Assembly (NCBI GenBank): GCA_035048495.1
Contig: CM068544.1
Span: forward strand, 10,782,138 to 10,846,137
Source: Euptelea pleiosperma
Lineage: Eukaryota > Streptophyta > Magnoliopsida > Ranunculales > Eupteleaceae
DNA: 64,000 nucleotides
Direction: 5' to 3'
The notes under the pieces were generated by a model. It made no database searches. It was not told where the DNA came from and was given only the letters and a program-made list of their open reading frames with translations. Of the stretch, positions 11,429 through 23,566 are shown piece by piece (the stretch's first letter is position 1; every line of letters begins with the position of its first letter). A program made the position numbers and the translations under genes.

Positions 11429-14400
11429 TAATCTCAACACATTTTTGTAATTATCCGATTCTTTTTCACTCAAATCCTGCAAAAATCACAGGCTTGTACA
11501 GTGGCTCGTGTCGGATGTCGATCCGCACTCGGGGTTAGTTAGCGCGACTCATGAACATGCAATGACGGATTTTTATCAAGAAAACATGGAGAGGTGAGAA
11601 TGATGATCGATTTAAAATAATTATTGGCTACTTTTAGAGAGAGAAATTTCCCACAAGTAATTAAGACGAGAATAAATTGAGAATAAGACTGAAAACACAA
11701 TACTGCAAAATCAATTAAACTTTATTCAATCATAGTGCTTACAAACTATCTTTGTAGAAATTACTAAAAACTTGACTATAAAGCATTAAAATTCTAGAGA
11801 GATTTAGAGATAGAAATAAGAACTAGAGAGAGAAAGTGAGATAGAGAGAAGAATAGCTAGAGAGAGAAACTAGGGAGAGAACATAAAGAAAGGAGTTTTA
11901 GATAGAGAGAAGGAGAAACCTATATAGAAAGAAAAAGATTGAGGGTTATAGAGAGAAAAACTATACCTTGAATTTACCCAGATTTAGCCAATGGTTAGAT
12001 CGGCCAAGAGAACATGAAAAGATGAGATCCGATGCATGGTGGCTGTTGTGCATGGTGAACGGGTCGAGAGGATCTGCCCAATGTGAGAAGATCAAGCTTG
12101 CTTGGATAGATCGGCCAAAGGAGGTGATTCAGCCATGTCGAGATCCCGACATGGTTCATAAAGCCCTATCCGGAGGAATGAATGGTGGTGGCCCAATGAG
12201 GCGGTGAGGTGGAGCAAAAGAGGGAAGGGTTGCTGGTGCAAAACGGTTGAAGGCGCTGCACCCTTCTTTGCTCACCACGAGGTGATCAATCCGTGAGGAC
12301 AGGGAAGGTGCGACAGTTGGCAAGTGGTGATGACGATGGAGGTGGAGGGTGGACCAATCTAAGGAGAGGAGCCTCACAACTTCTTCATCCCTTCTTTCTT
12401 TTTCTTATTTTCTTTTTTTTGTTTTTTTTTTTTTTTTTCTTTGCTGCCCTTTTTTTTCTGTGAAGGATCCTAACGGTTTGGCCGTTTGTGGCTGGTGTAG
12501 CAGTAAGGAGAGATGGATGGTGTCGATGGTGAAGGACGGCTGAAGGTGGCTCGCCGGACTGGTGTTGCAAGTGCTACCTTGCGAGTTGCAGGCGGTGCTT
12601 GGGGCTGATCTATGGTGGAGAACCAGTACGTGGGGCGGTGAAGTGGACTGGGAAGGAGCAGCGGCAAGGTGGAATGATGGAGGACGTGCAGGGGAGATGG
12701 AGGCGCTTGGCGGGGTGGAGCAGACTTGCAAGTCGTAGTGGTGGCTGTTATGGTGGCAACGGCCACCTCCTTCCTTCTTCTACTCCTTCTTCTCTTTCTT
12801 TTTCTGTTTTTCTCTTCCGAAAAGATGAAGAGAATGGCGGCTTGGGAGTGAGAATGGAGAGCGTGGAGAGGAGAGGCCGACCGGAGTTGCAGGTCTGCAA
12901 CTCCGGTGATGAAAGTTCACGCCGGTTGCAACGTGGTGCAGCCTTGCTGTTTTTGAGCAGCAAGGTGGGAGAGGAAGATTAGTGGCAGCACTGGAAGACC
13001 TCCTGCTGGCGCGTGGATGAAGAGCACAAGAGATGTGCGGTCGTTAATGGAGGTCGCCGGAGTTGCAACCTGCAACTCCGGTGATCTTGAAAAAAAAATT
13101 TTCTTTTTTTTTTTTTTTTTTCTGTTTAAGAAATGGTGGAAAGTGAGGTCGGCTGAGAAGGAGGAGGAGGAAAGGGGCGGCTGAGGAAGAGGAGGAAGAA
13201 AGGGGCTGCTGGTTTTGATGGAGGGAATGAGGAGTTGAAGTTAGGGGCGGTGGTGCAGTCCGTGGATAGAATCCAAAGGGGGTAACGGCTTATTAGTGAG
13301 AAGAGAGAGTTCATTAGGGTTTTTGGGGGTTCTTTTTAAAGTGAGAGGAAGAGAGAGGACGTGCCTCTCCTCTCCAGCATGGATCTCCTTTGCTCAAGAA
13401 TAGAAAGCTTCCACATGCTCCACTCCTTCCAAAAATTGGAGATTTCTATATATTCTTCTTTATGCCACCTCACCCATGGTTTTAAACTCCACCATCCATC
13501 TTTGAAAACATCAACCCTTTAATCTGCCCGTCCATTTTCCCTTCTTAACTTGATGTGGGGCCCGCTTGCTTTCTGTCATGTCATAAGTGTGTTGAGAATA
13601 TCTTCTTCTTAATGCACCCACTGTTAATTTGTATACACCCCTGCTCTTCATACCCACCGTTCTTCTTTGTGCACCTTTGCTTCTTAGTTTCGTTCACCCA
13701 CTTTTTAAAAATCATGCACATAGCATCTGGGTCCCTCTTGCTTTGATCATTCGATGTTCTTTGTAAAGAAACCTACTGTTTCCCTCCATCGATCAACGGT
13801 TAGCAACCCTTGGTCCATAACCTCAGTCCATCAATTTGGTTCACACAAGGGTCCAACATCGTGACCCATTGATTTGGTCCACGGTACTAGCCCACTAACT
13901 GTAGTTCACTAGCCCATCAACATGGCCTGCTTCTTTGTAGAGTGTGCCCAGTGGCTCATCTACTCGAATGGTGCAATCACGGTTCGTCTTTGATCACCTA
14001 ATTGTCTCTTTTGTGTCTTCATGCCATTCATACCCACTTGTCAAGTAACCCTTCATCGAGTACTATCTCAATTCAGTACACATCGTGTGGTGAAATAATC
14101 ACCATCGTTCACTTTGATGAAGATCCAACAGTCAAGATCTGCCCTTGGTGTTGCTTTCTCTCTTAGGTTCACTGGGCTTTGGTACTTGGCTTGCAAGTTT
14201 CGAGAATCGTCCGATTGGGGTTTCCTGCGACAGAAGAAGCGCGTAATGAGACTTTATCAGAACGACTCAATGTCTAGACTTCCAAAAATGTGTTTAATGC
14301 ATGCAAATATACCATTTCGTCCAGAAAAGTGTGTTCTACGCAACAAAAGAGACTCTTACGTAGAAAAGTAGATAAATAGAGTATTTTAACGTGGGAGAAT

Positions 14401-14454
14401 GCAATAACGCTAACAGGATAATTGCTTAAAATAAGCACTTTTGAGCGAATATCA
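11429..14454 (-). repeat. LTR-B of the tandem array (shared middle LTR)
   Basis: Near-identical to LTR-A and LTR-C but lacking the terminal 40 bp present in LTR-C at 19476-19515. It serves structurally as 5' LTR of internal 1 and 3' LTR of internal 2. Palindromes are at 12881-12906 and 13057-13081, and the U5 hairpin at 11508-11528. Confidence 0.92.
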
Positions 14455-14467
14455 CAACCCCCAACCA
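14455..14467 (-). promoter_or_regulatory. Polypurine tract of E2
   Basis: Minus-strand TGGTTGGGGGTTG immediately before the LTR-B start, identical to the E1 tract. Confidence 0.88.
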
Positions 14468-15992
14468 GCATATTGCCAATCCTTGGCAATTAGTGCGAAA
14501 TACATGAGCTTAAAAGGGCTCTGCACATGCTGCACACTTTTTCATATTAGCTCAGGGAGAACCCCGTTCGTCAAATCATTGAATGGATGCAAAAACAGTT
14601 ACATGCTAGCGAAGAGTTGGAAAGTTTTGGCAAGACTACAGACTGATAATCATGACCCAGAATAGTCAGACTCTGCGTGTGTGTGTGCTCAACGTTCTCA
14701 TCATCCGACAGTAAAGATTTCCAGATCACCTCTAAGTTTTTATGCCTCAACCTCAAATCTCACATGTTTAGCACTCAGAATAGAATCACACAAGAAGGGT
14801 TTTCTTCTTTTCTCTCAATTTATATGTGAGGAGATGTATTTAATATAAAGAGGCAAAAGATCTCACATATGTTTTATTTGAAGGAAGGACATCTTTAACA
14901 GAAGAAGATCTCATGATTGGAATACCACTTCACTCGGGAACGTCAGATCAAACTCTATAGCTTCTCTTTCTCCAATCTCCACATTTTATGATCGTGCTAT
15001 CCTAGAATCAAGTAGGACTTTCCTGGGTTGTAATGAGGCTTAGGTCAGGTGTAGAAAAATAAAGGTATACAGGATTTCAAAGATCTTGAGAGGATATTGC
15101 CATTTTCTTGAATTTTTCCTGCGACGTAACACCATTATCTGGTTCTTTTTCCTTTTTTCGTATTTTTCTCTTTTTCTTGATATTTCTGAGACTGCTCAAT
15201 TTCTTTTCAGCTCTTCTTCATACTTTCTTTTCATATTTTGTTTTCAGCTTGAACCACTTTCTTTTCCTTTTGATTCTTCTTCTTTACTTTTCTTTTCACG
15301 GTACACCCACATCAGTTATTCTTTTGTCCATCTCAAAATAAGGGTAGCCAGTCATGTTTCGTAGCTGGACTGGATTTTAGGTTGATGGGTTTGCAAATAA
15401 AAGGCTTTTATAGAAAGGTTCAAGGGGCTTCTAGTGAAGTATAATTCAGGTGAGTAAAAAGGCTGAATGGTTCAGAAAAATGGCCTAAATCATTTTCTAG
15501 GGTTTGCACTATCATGTATACTGTCTTGACTGGATACAGAGAAGGTTCTGTCGTAGTAATCCAATGTTGATGTCGTTCCGAGTTCCATGATCGAAGCAAA
15601 AGATAATGAGATCTCTCAACGAATATTGCGGGCATGAAGAATAGTGAGTCATCTTGTGACTCAGGATTATTGTATAACTCTCCGAAATGATTAAAGGCTC
15701 GAAAGCTTACTGGGTTAGGTCTCCACAATTCTTCTCACAGGATCTCTAGAATTTCCAAACTTAGGATGACTCTGATGTTGATAGTGTACAATTGTGCCGA
15801 ATCTGATTTTTTCTAAGTTTTCAAACCTGCTGTAGTCACACTTGACTTGACTCAACGCTAACTTTAAACAAAAATTGACATCCTCAATACTGACTTAACG
15901 GAGGTTTTCAGCTAATCAAAGTCAGGGTATTTGACACATTTTTGAAATTCTAGAAAACTTTTGGAGAACATCGGAAATCACCCCAAAAACAA

Positions 15993-16045
<53 letters not shown>

Positions 16046-16403
16046 CAAAATGAAGACATGAGTTTTGGTAAATACCCCACCCCCAACCAAAATACAGCAC
16101 CGTCCTCGGTGCTCATGACCGGGACATAAAATGATAACAAATCAATGATGATGATGCAAAGATTCAGGAAGGATGTTACCAAGTCGGCAGAAACTCGACA
16201 GTGTGTGGTACCTGATGATCGGAAGAATGATTGTACCTGCATTTCCAGAGATATAACAGTAATAACAAATGCATGAGACTCATGTACTCTAGGAATACCG
16301 GAATTGCCTTTCCGAAAGCGCTAAGTTTTACGTCTTCAGCCAGACATGACGGGGGTGACAGGCACCCCCAACCAAGTTGGAGCACAGGAGACTGAGTAGA
16401 TCA
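14468..16403 (-). other. E2 3' non-coding internal region
   Basis: This duplicates E1 2874-4826 apart from a shorter oligo-T (15995-16045, 51 bases) and at least one substitution. Hairpin 2 is at 16097-16112 and hairpin 1 at 16351-16369. No gene. Confidence 0.88.
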
Positions 16404-19400
16404 TCAGTCGACATAGGTAGGATCGATGAGATCGATCTCAAAAGTCTGAATGAACAATACGTCAAGTTCATGGAACTGTTTTAGACGCTGCCCATTGACC
16501 TGAAAAGAGGAGTGATCCTTGGGATCCTCAATAGTGATTGCCCCAAAGGGTGTGACTGCGGTGACCGTATACGGACCGGTCCACCTAGATTTCAGTTTCC
16601 CAGGGAAGAGATGAAGACGAGAATTATAAAGAAGGACCTTCTGTCCTGGATGGAACTCTTTCCTGAGGATGCTCTTGTCATGTATCCACTTCATTTTGGC
16701 TTTGTAATTCTTGGACAAGTTGTAGGCATCATTTCTGAGTTCTTCTAACTCATTCATTTGAAGTTTTCGCTCTTCTCCTGCAGATTCGAGGTCGAAGTTG
16801 AGTTTCTTAATGGCCCATAGGGCACGATGTTCAATCTCTACCGGTAGATGACAAGGTTTCCCAAAGACCAGACGATAGGGAGACATATTGAGTGGGGTCT
16901 TGTAGGCGGTTCTGTATGCCCATAAAGCATCAGTGAGACGAGTAGACCAGTCTTTACGTGTGGTATTGACTGTCTTCTCCAAGATCTGCTTGATCTGACG
17001 ATTAGAAACCTCCACTTGACCACTAGTTTGCGGATGATAAGCTAGGGCAACCTTGTGGGTTACCCCATACTTTTTCATTAATTTCTCGAATATCCTATTG
17101 CAGAAATGGGTGCCCCCATCACTAATGATGGCCTTAGGGGCACCGAATCTGGCGAAGATGAACTCCTTTAGGAATTTGACTACCACTTTGTGGTCATTGG
17201 TCTTGGTGGGAATGGCTTCTATCCATTTGGATACATAGTCTACCGCAAGGAGAATGTACTCAAAACCATAGGAAATGGGAAAGGGGCCCATGAAGTCGAT
17301 GCCCCAAATGTCAAATATTTCATCGACTTGGATGGGAGTGAGGGGCATCATGTTCCTCTGGGAGATGCGGCCTAGATGCTGACAATTAGGACAGGTTTTG
17401 CTGTAGATGTGGGCATCTTTAAATAATGTGGGCCAGTAGAATCCGCATTGCAGCACTTTTTCTGCAGTCTTCTTAGTGCTGAAATGACCACCACAAGGTT
17501 GGTCATGGCACGAGGATAAGATATTGAGTTGGTCCGACTCAGGGACACAGAGACGAATGATCTGGTCAGGACAGTATTTATACAAATAAGGATCATCCCA
17601 AGAGTAGTACTTAACTCTTGCTAGGAATTGGCTTTTGTCCTGTTTTGACCAGTGTGAAGGCATTTCTTCGGTGACAAGGTAGTTGACAATATCAGCGTAC
17701 CAAGGATTAACAGAAATGGCGAACAGTTGTTCGTCTGGAAAGGTTTCAGGGATGGGCTGGGTGTCGAAGGATGACTCTAAAGTCAGTCTAGACAAGTGAT
17801 CAGCCACTACATTCTCAGTTCCTTTCTTATCCTTAATCTCGAGGTCGAATTCCTGCAGTAAGAGAATCCATCGAATTAATCGAGGCTTGGTTTCCTTTTT
17901 CGACATGAGATAACGAAGGGCTGCATGATCAGTGTACACAACCACCTTAGTGGCTAAGAGGTACTGACGAAATTTATCAAGGGCGAAGACTACCGCCAGG
18001 AGTTCTTTCTCAGTGGTGGAGTAATTCATTTGGGCAGAGTTAAGAGTTTTGCTCGCGTAGTAGATCACATGGGATCGTTTGTCAATTCTCTGCCCTAGAA
18101 CGGCGCCTAACGCGTAGTCAGAAGCATCGCACATTACCTCAAAAGGTAGAGTCCAATCCGGGGGACGGATAATGGGCGCAGTAGTGAGCTCAGATTTGAG
18201 ACGCTCAAATGCCTTGACACAGTCAGCATTAAAGTCGAAAGGACTATCTTTAGCTAGAAGATGGGACAGAGGTCGAGCGATTTGAGAGAAGTCCTTGATG
18301 AATCGCCTATAGAATCCTCCGTGTCCCAAAAAGGATCGGATGTCACGTACGGACTTAGGAATGGGCAAGGTCGAGATGATATCGATTTTAGCTTTGTCGA
18401 CCTCAATGCCCTGATGGGAAATGACATGTCCCAGAACAATGCCCTTCTTCACCATGAAGTGGCATTTCTCCCAATTGAGGACAAGTCGCTTGTCCTGACA
18501 GCGTTGAAGTACCAGCCCTAGATGGTTCAGACAGTCATCAAAGGATGACCCAAAGACTGAGAAGTCGTCCATAAAGACTTCGAGGAATTTTTCCACCATG
18601 TCAGAGAATATGCTCATCATACACCTTTGAAAGGTCGCGGGTGCATTGCAGAGGCCAAAGGGCATGCGCTTGTAGGCAAAAGTGCCAAAGGGACAGGTGA
18701 AAGTTGTCTTCTCGTGATCCTCAGGGGCGATGGGTATTTGATTATACCCTGAGTAACCATCGAGGAAGCAGTAATAGGAGTGACCTGCTAATCTCTCCAA
18801 CATTTGGTCTATGAAGGGTAAAGGAAAATGGTCCTTCCTAGTGTTGGTGTTGAGTCGTCGGTAATCGATGCAGACTCTCCACCCTTTCTTCAGGCGCTGG
18901 GTGACCATTTCCTTGTTCTCATTTTCCACAACTGTGAATCCTGCCTTTTTAGGGACGACATGAATAGGACTCACCCATTTGCTATCGGAGATGGGGTAAA
19001 TGATACCCGCATCTAACAGTTTAAGGACCTCGTCCCGGACTACATCTTTCAAGACGGGGTTCAACCTCCTCTGGTGTTCTCGAGAGGTTTTGGATTCATC
19101 CTCGAGATAGATGTGATGTTGGCACACCGAGGGGTCTATACCTCGAATATCATCTATAGTCCACCCTATCGCAGATTTGTGCTTGTTGAGCAGCTCGAGA
19201 AGTTTCTTACGTTCACTCACAGATAAAGCGGAAGCAAGAATGACAGGGTAGGTTTCCTTAGGACCAAGATAGGCATAGGAAAGATCTGTGGGAAGAGGCT
19301 TAAGCTCCAATATTGGAGCAGATGGAGTAGAAATAAGTGTCACAGAAGACACGGATTGAAGAGGTTTGAATTCAGTAGGTAAAGGAAGGATGGGTTCTCT

Positions 19401-19440
19401 GGCCATGGTTATCAGAGGCTCGAACTCGATGAGAGGAGCG
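16404..19440 (-). pseudogene. 5'-truncated Athila pol (RT, RNase H, integrase) of E2
   Basis: The frame equals the E1 polyprotein from about residue 916 to the C-terminus, including intact RT, RNase H and integrase motifs. Gag, protease and the whole leader are gone. At 19440-19443 pol joins the primer-site sequence directly, with GGGGA shared by both sides of the join. The first in-frame Met downstream gives a 1000-residue product (start 19406), but no normal translation start or gag is left. It could only be non-functional or supply pol fragments. Confidence 0.92.
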
Positions 19441-19473
19441 GGGACCCGGGTTCGATCCCCGGCAGCGGCGCCA
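19441..19473 (-). promoter_or_regulatory. Primer binding site, extended match to tRNA-Asp
   Basis: Read on the plus strand this is the 3' part of a plant tRNA-Asp: the T-arm (GGGTTCGATCCCC region) followed by the acceptor 3' strand ending GCGCCA. The complement starts TGGCGCCGCTGCCG two bases inside the LTR end, the standard primer-site position. The match runs about 31 bases, beyond the usual 18 and past the T-loop A58 position. In E7 and E8 only the first 14 or so bases match. It is not a tRNA gene, because the 5' half, anticodon arm and D-arm are absent. Confidence 0.88.
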
Positions 19474-19475
19474 TT

Positions 19476-22400
19476 TGAAAGTAGGGTTTTTCCGCGTCGT
19501 TGGTAACGGAAACCCTAATCTCAACACATTTTTGTAATTATCCGATTCTTTTTCACTCAAATCCTGCAAAAATCACAGGCTTGTACAGTGGCTCGTGTCG
19601 GATGTCGATCCGCACTCGGGGTTAGTTAGCGCGACTCATGAACATGCAATGACGGATTTTTATCAAGAAAACATGGAGAGGTGAGAATGATGATCGATTT
19701 AAAATAATTATTGGCTACTTTTAGAGAGAGAAATTTCCCACAAGTAATTAAGACGAGAATAAATTGAGAATAAGACTGAAAACACAATACTGCAAAATCA
19801 ATTAAACTTTATTCAATCATAGTGCTTACAAACTATCTTTGTAGAAATTACTAAAAACTTGACTATAAAGCATTAAAATTCTAGAGAGATTTAGAGATAG
19901 AAATAAGAACTAGAGAGAGAAAGTGAGATAGAGAGAAGAATAGCTAGAGAGAGAAACTAGGGAGAGAACATAAAGAAAGGAGTTTTAGATAGAGAGAAGG
20001 AGAAACCTATATAGAAAGAAAAAGATTGAGGGTTATAGAGAGAAAAACTATACCTTGAATTTACCCAGATTTAGCCAATGGTTAGATCGGCCAAGAGAAC
20101 ATGAAAAGATGAGATCCGATGCATGGTGGCTGTTGTGCATGGTGAACGGGTCGAGAGGATCTGCCCAATGTGAGAAGATCAAGCTTGCTTGGATAGATCG
20201 GCCAAAGGAGGTGATTCAGCCATGTCGAGATCCCGACATGGTTCATAAAGCCCTATCCGGAGGAATGAATGGTGGTGGCCCAATGAGGCGGTGAGGTGGA
20301 GCAAAAGAGGGAAGGGTTGCTGGTGCAAAACGGTTGAAGGCGCTGCACCCTTCTTTGCTCACCACGAGGTGATCAATCCGTGAGGACAGGGAAGGTGCGA
20401 CAGTTGGCAAGTGGTGATGACGATGGAGGTGGAGGGTGGACCAATCTAAGGAGAGGAGCCTCACAACTTCTTCATCCCTTCTTTCTTTTTCTTATTTTCT
20501 TTTTTTTGTTTTTTTTTTTTTTTTTCTTTGCTGCCCTTTTTTTTCTGTGAAGGATCCTAACGGTTTGGCCGTTTGTGGCTGGTGTAGCAGTAAGGAGAGA
20601 TGGATGGTGTCGATGGTGAAGGACGGCTGAAGGTGGCTCGCCGGACTGGTGTTGCAAGTGCTACCTTGCGAGTTGCAGGCGGTGCTTGGGGCTGATCTAT
20701 GGTGGAGAACCAGTACGTGGGGCGGTGAAGTGGACTGGGAAGGAGCAGCGGCAAGGTGGAATGATGGAGGACGTGCAGGGGAGATGGAGGCGCTTGGCGG
20801 GGTGGAGCAGACTTGCAAGTCGTAGTGGTGGCTGTTATGGTGGCAACGGCCACCTCCTTCCTTCTTCTACTCCTTCTTCTCTTTCTTTTTCTGTTTTTCT
20901 CTTCCGAAAAGATGAAGAGAATGGCGGCTTGGGAGTGAGAATGGAGAGCGTGGAGAGGAGAGGCCGACCGGAGTTGCAGGTCTGCAACTCCGGTGATGAA
21001 AGTTCACGCCGGTTGCAACGTGGTGCAGCCTTGCTGTTTTTGAGCAGCAAGGTGGGAGAGGAAGATTAGTGGCAGCACTGGAAGACCTCCTGCTGGCGCG
21101 TGGATGAAGAGCACAAGAGATGTGCGGTCGTTAATGGAGGTCGCCGGAGTTGCAACCTGCAACTCCGGTGATCTTGAAAAAAAAATTTTCTTTTTTTTTT
21201 TTTTTTTTTCTGTTTAAGAAATGGTGGAAAGTGAGGTCGGCTGAGAAGGAGGAGGAGGAAAGGGGCGGCTGAGGAAGAGGAGGAAGAAAGGGGCTGCTGG
21301 TTTTGATGGAGGGAATGAGGAGTTGAAGTTAGGGGCGGTGGTGCAGTCCGTGGATAGAATCCAAAGGGGGTAACGGCTTATTAGTGAGAAGAGAGAGTTC
21401 ATTAGGGTTTTTGGGGGTTCTTTTTAAAGTGAGAGGAAGAGAGAGGACGTGCCTCTCCTCTCCAGCATGGATCTCCTTTGCTCAAGAATAGAAAGCTTCC
21501 ACATGCTCCACTCCTTCCAAAAATTGGAGATTTCTATATATTCTTCTTTATGCCACCTCACCCATGGTTTTAAACTCCACCATCCATCTTTGAAAACATC
21601 AACCCTTTAATCTGCCCGTCCATTTTCCCTTCTTAACTTGATGTGGGGCCCGCTTGCTTTCTGTCATGTCATAAGTGTGTTGAGAATATCTTCTTCTTAA
21701 TGCACCCACTGTTAATTTGTATACACCCCTGCTCTTCATACCCACCGTTCTTCTTTGTGCACCTTTGCTTCTTAGTTTCGTTCACCCACTTTTTAAAAAT
21801 CATGCACATAGCATCTGGGTCCCTCTTGCTTTGATCATTCGATGTTCTTTGTAAAGAAACCTACTGTTTCCCTCCATCGATCAACGGTTAGCAACCCTTG
21901 GTCCATAACCTCAGTCCATCAATTTGGTTCACACAAGGGTCCAACATCGTGACCCATTGATTTGGTCCACGGTACTAGCCCACTAACTGTAGTTCACTAG
22001 CCCATCAACATGGCCTGCTTCTTTGTAGAGTGTGCCCAGTGGCTCATCTACTCGAATGGTGCAATCACGGTTCGTCTTTGATCACCTAATTGTCTCTTTT
22101 GTGTCTTCATGCCATTCATACCCACTTGTCAAGTAACCCTTCATCGAGTACTATCTCAATTCAGTACACATCGTGTGGTGAAATAATCACCATCGTTCAC
22201 TTTGATGAAGATCCAACAGTCAAGATCTGCCCTTGGTGTTGCTTTCTCTCTTAGGTTCACTGGGCTTTGGTACTTGGCTTGCAAGTTTCGAGAATCGTCC
22301 GATTGGGGTTTCCTGCGACAGAAGAAGCGCGTAATGAGACTTTATCAGAACGACTCAATGTCTAGACTTCCAAAAATGTGTTTAATGCATGCAAATATAC

Positions 22401-22542
22401 CATTTCGTCCAGAAAAGTGTGTTCTACGCAACAAAAGAGACTCTTACGTAGAAAAGTAGATAAATAGAGTATTTTAACGTGGGAGAATGCAATAACGCTA
22501 ACAGGATAATTGCTTAAAATAAGCACTTTTGAGCGAATATCA
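19476..22542 (-). repeat. LTR-C of the tandem array (complete, 3067 bp)
   Basis: Bounded on the plus strand by TGAAAGTAGG and GCGAATATCA, the inverted ends of the family. Palindromes lie at 20968-20993 and 21144-21168. The U5 hairpin is at 19595-19615. A candidate intron runs from donor 20053 to acceptor 19564 on the minus strand. The right end abuts E3 gag sequence starting at 22543. Confidence 0.94.
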
Positions 22543-23229
22543 GAACTCATCTCGCAATACATCATCCAACAACAGCACTCCATGGAGAGCTTGGAATACC
22601 GTCTAGGTGAGTTAGAATCTGAGAGAAAGGAAGTCAACTTCACTAGCCAACCTATGGCTTATCTAGAGGGGAATACCCTGGCCACAGTCCATAATGAGGA
22701 GTCAAACAGCTGGACCCAGTACCAGACTTTACAAGAGGAAATTGAGGTTGCTACAAACAAAGGATCGGACTACAATATTGATGAGCCAAAGTCTCCATCT
22801 TCGGTGTCCTTCAAAGCACCGACTTTTGAACTTAGCTTAGAGGAATCATCTACCTCTATTATTTCTATCTGGGACTCTGAAGAAGTTGTTCATAACATTG
22901 AGCTGTGTCTTGACTATAGGATCCCAATTGGCCTAGACTTACCCATCCCCACCACCCTTGGATTGTACAACAATTATGCTATTACTGGTCTGCAGGAGTC
23001 TGCTCCATTCAGATACATTCCTGCTAAACTCAATGAGTTTGCGGCTCTACTAACCATGGCCAGAGATCCCACTACTGCTCTCATCTCAGTCTTTACTGAG
23101 AAGCTTCGATCCCTCCCAGCTGAACTACATATTTTTGCGGATTTGCAAAGAGCACTTACTATCCTTCTCTCAATTTATACTGAGAAAGACCTATTTTATA
23201 CAGGTATACCTAAACAAGGGATAGGATAA
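22543..23229 (+). pseudogene. Gag-like remnant of E3 (RT-less family)
   Basis: The frame is homologous to the C-terminal half of the E7 613-residue protein: a Gln-rich coiled segment, SMESLEYRLGELESE, one degenerate protease-flank unit (CLDYRIPIGLDLPIP), then LQESAPFRYIP and one 29-residue repeat unit ending LFYTGIP. A segment corresponding to E7 residues of about 370-502 is missing in frame (LGLYNNYA runs into ITGLQESAP). The frame is open into LTR-C by chance, and the natural N-terminus is cut off by the array insertion. No RT, RNase H or integrase follows. Confidence 0.85.
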
Positions 23230-23292
23230 CAGTCTCTGTTCTACCTTAGAAGACTGCAGATTCACTCAGTCTCCATGAGTTTTAACCTAGTT

Positions 23293-23313
23293 GGGGGTAC
23301 TTGATATACCCCC
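23293..23313 (+). other. Hairpin 1 of E3
   Basis: Arms GGGGGTA and TACCCCC around CTTGATA. Identical in E5 (29331-29351) and E7 (51863-51883). Confidence 0.85.
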
Positions 23314-23550
23314 GTCATGTCTGGCTGAAGACATAAAACTTAGCGCTTTCGGAAAGGCAATTTCGGTATTCCTAAAGTACATGAGTCTCTATATTTGTTA
23401 TTTCTGTGATATCTCTGGACATGCAGGTACATTTATTCTTCAGATCATCAAGTACCACACACTGTCGAGTTTATGCCGACTTGGTAATATCCTCCTTAAA
23501 CATTTGCATCATCATTACCAAATTTTCATCATCTTTTGTCCCGATCATGA

Positions 23551-23566
23551 GCACCGAGGACGGTGC
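23551..23566 (+). other. Hairpin 2 of E3
   Basis: Arms GCACCG and CGGTGC around AGGA, followed by a G-tract and an oligo-A run as in the other copies. Confidence 0.85.

Larger units (their letters stand above)
1..22542 (-). mobile_element. Tandem Athila-type array LTR-A/internal 1/LTR-B/internal 2/LTR-C
   Basis: Two Ty3/gypsy Athila-type internal regions alternate with three LTRs, all on the minus strand, sharing the middle LTR. Offsets between copies are constant (11594-11595 between LTR-A and LTR-B, 19682 between LTR-A and LTR-C). Differences seen by eye are few: one T in an oligo-T run of the LTR, a 17-base length difference in the internal oligo-T, and an A/G difference near 4754/16331. 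Internal 1 has gag-pol but no primer site; internal 2 has the primer site but no gag. LTR-C ends at 22542 directly inside another element's gag frame. The left end lies outside the window, so the target duplication (right flank GAACT) cannot be checked. An assembly duplication is the main alternative. Confidence 0.9.

Noticed and set aside
19441..19473. A host tRNA-Asp gene
   Set aside because: Only the T-arm and acceptor 3' strand are present, exactly at the primer-site position beside an LTR end, and the CCA-type end is followed by LTR.
22510..22542. A Met start for the E3 gag-like frame inside LTR-C
   Set aside because: The first 11 codons lie in an LTR inserted in the opposite orientation; the continuity is accidental.
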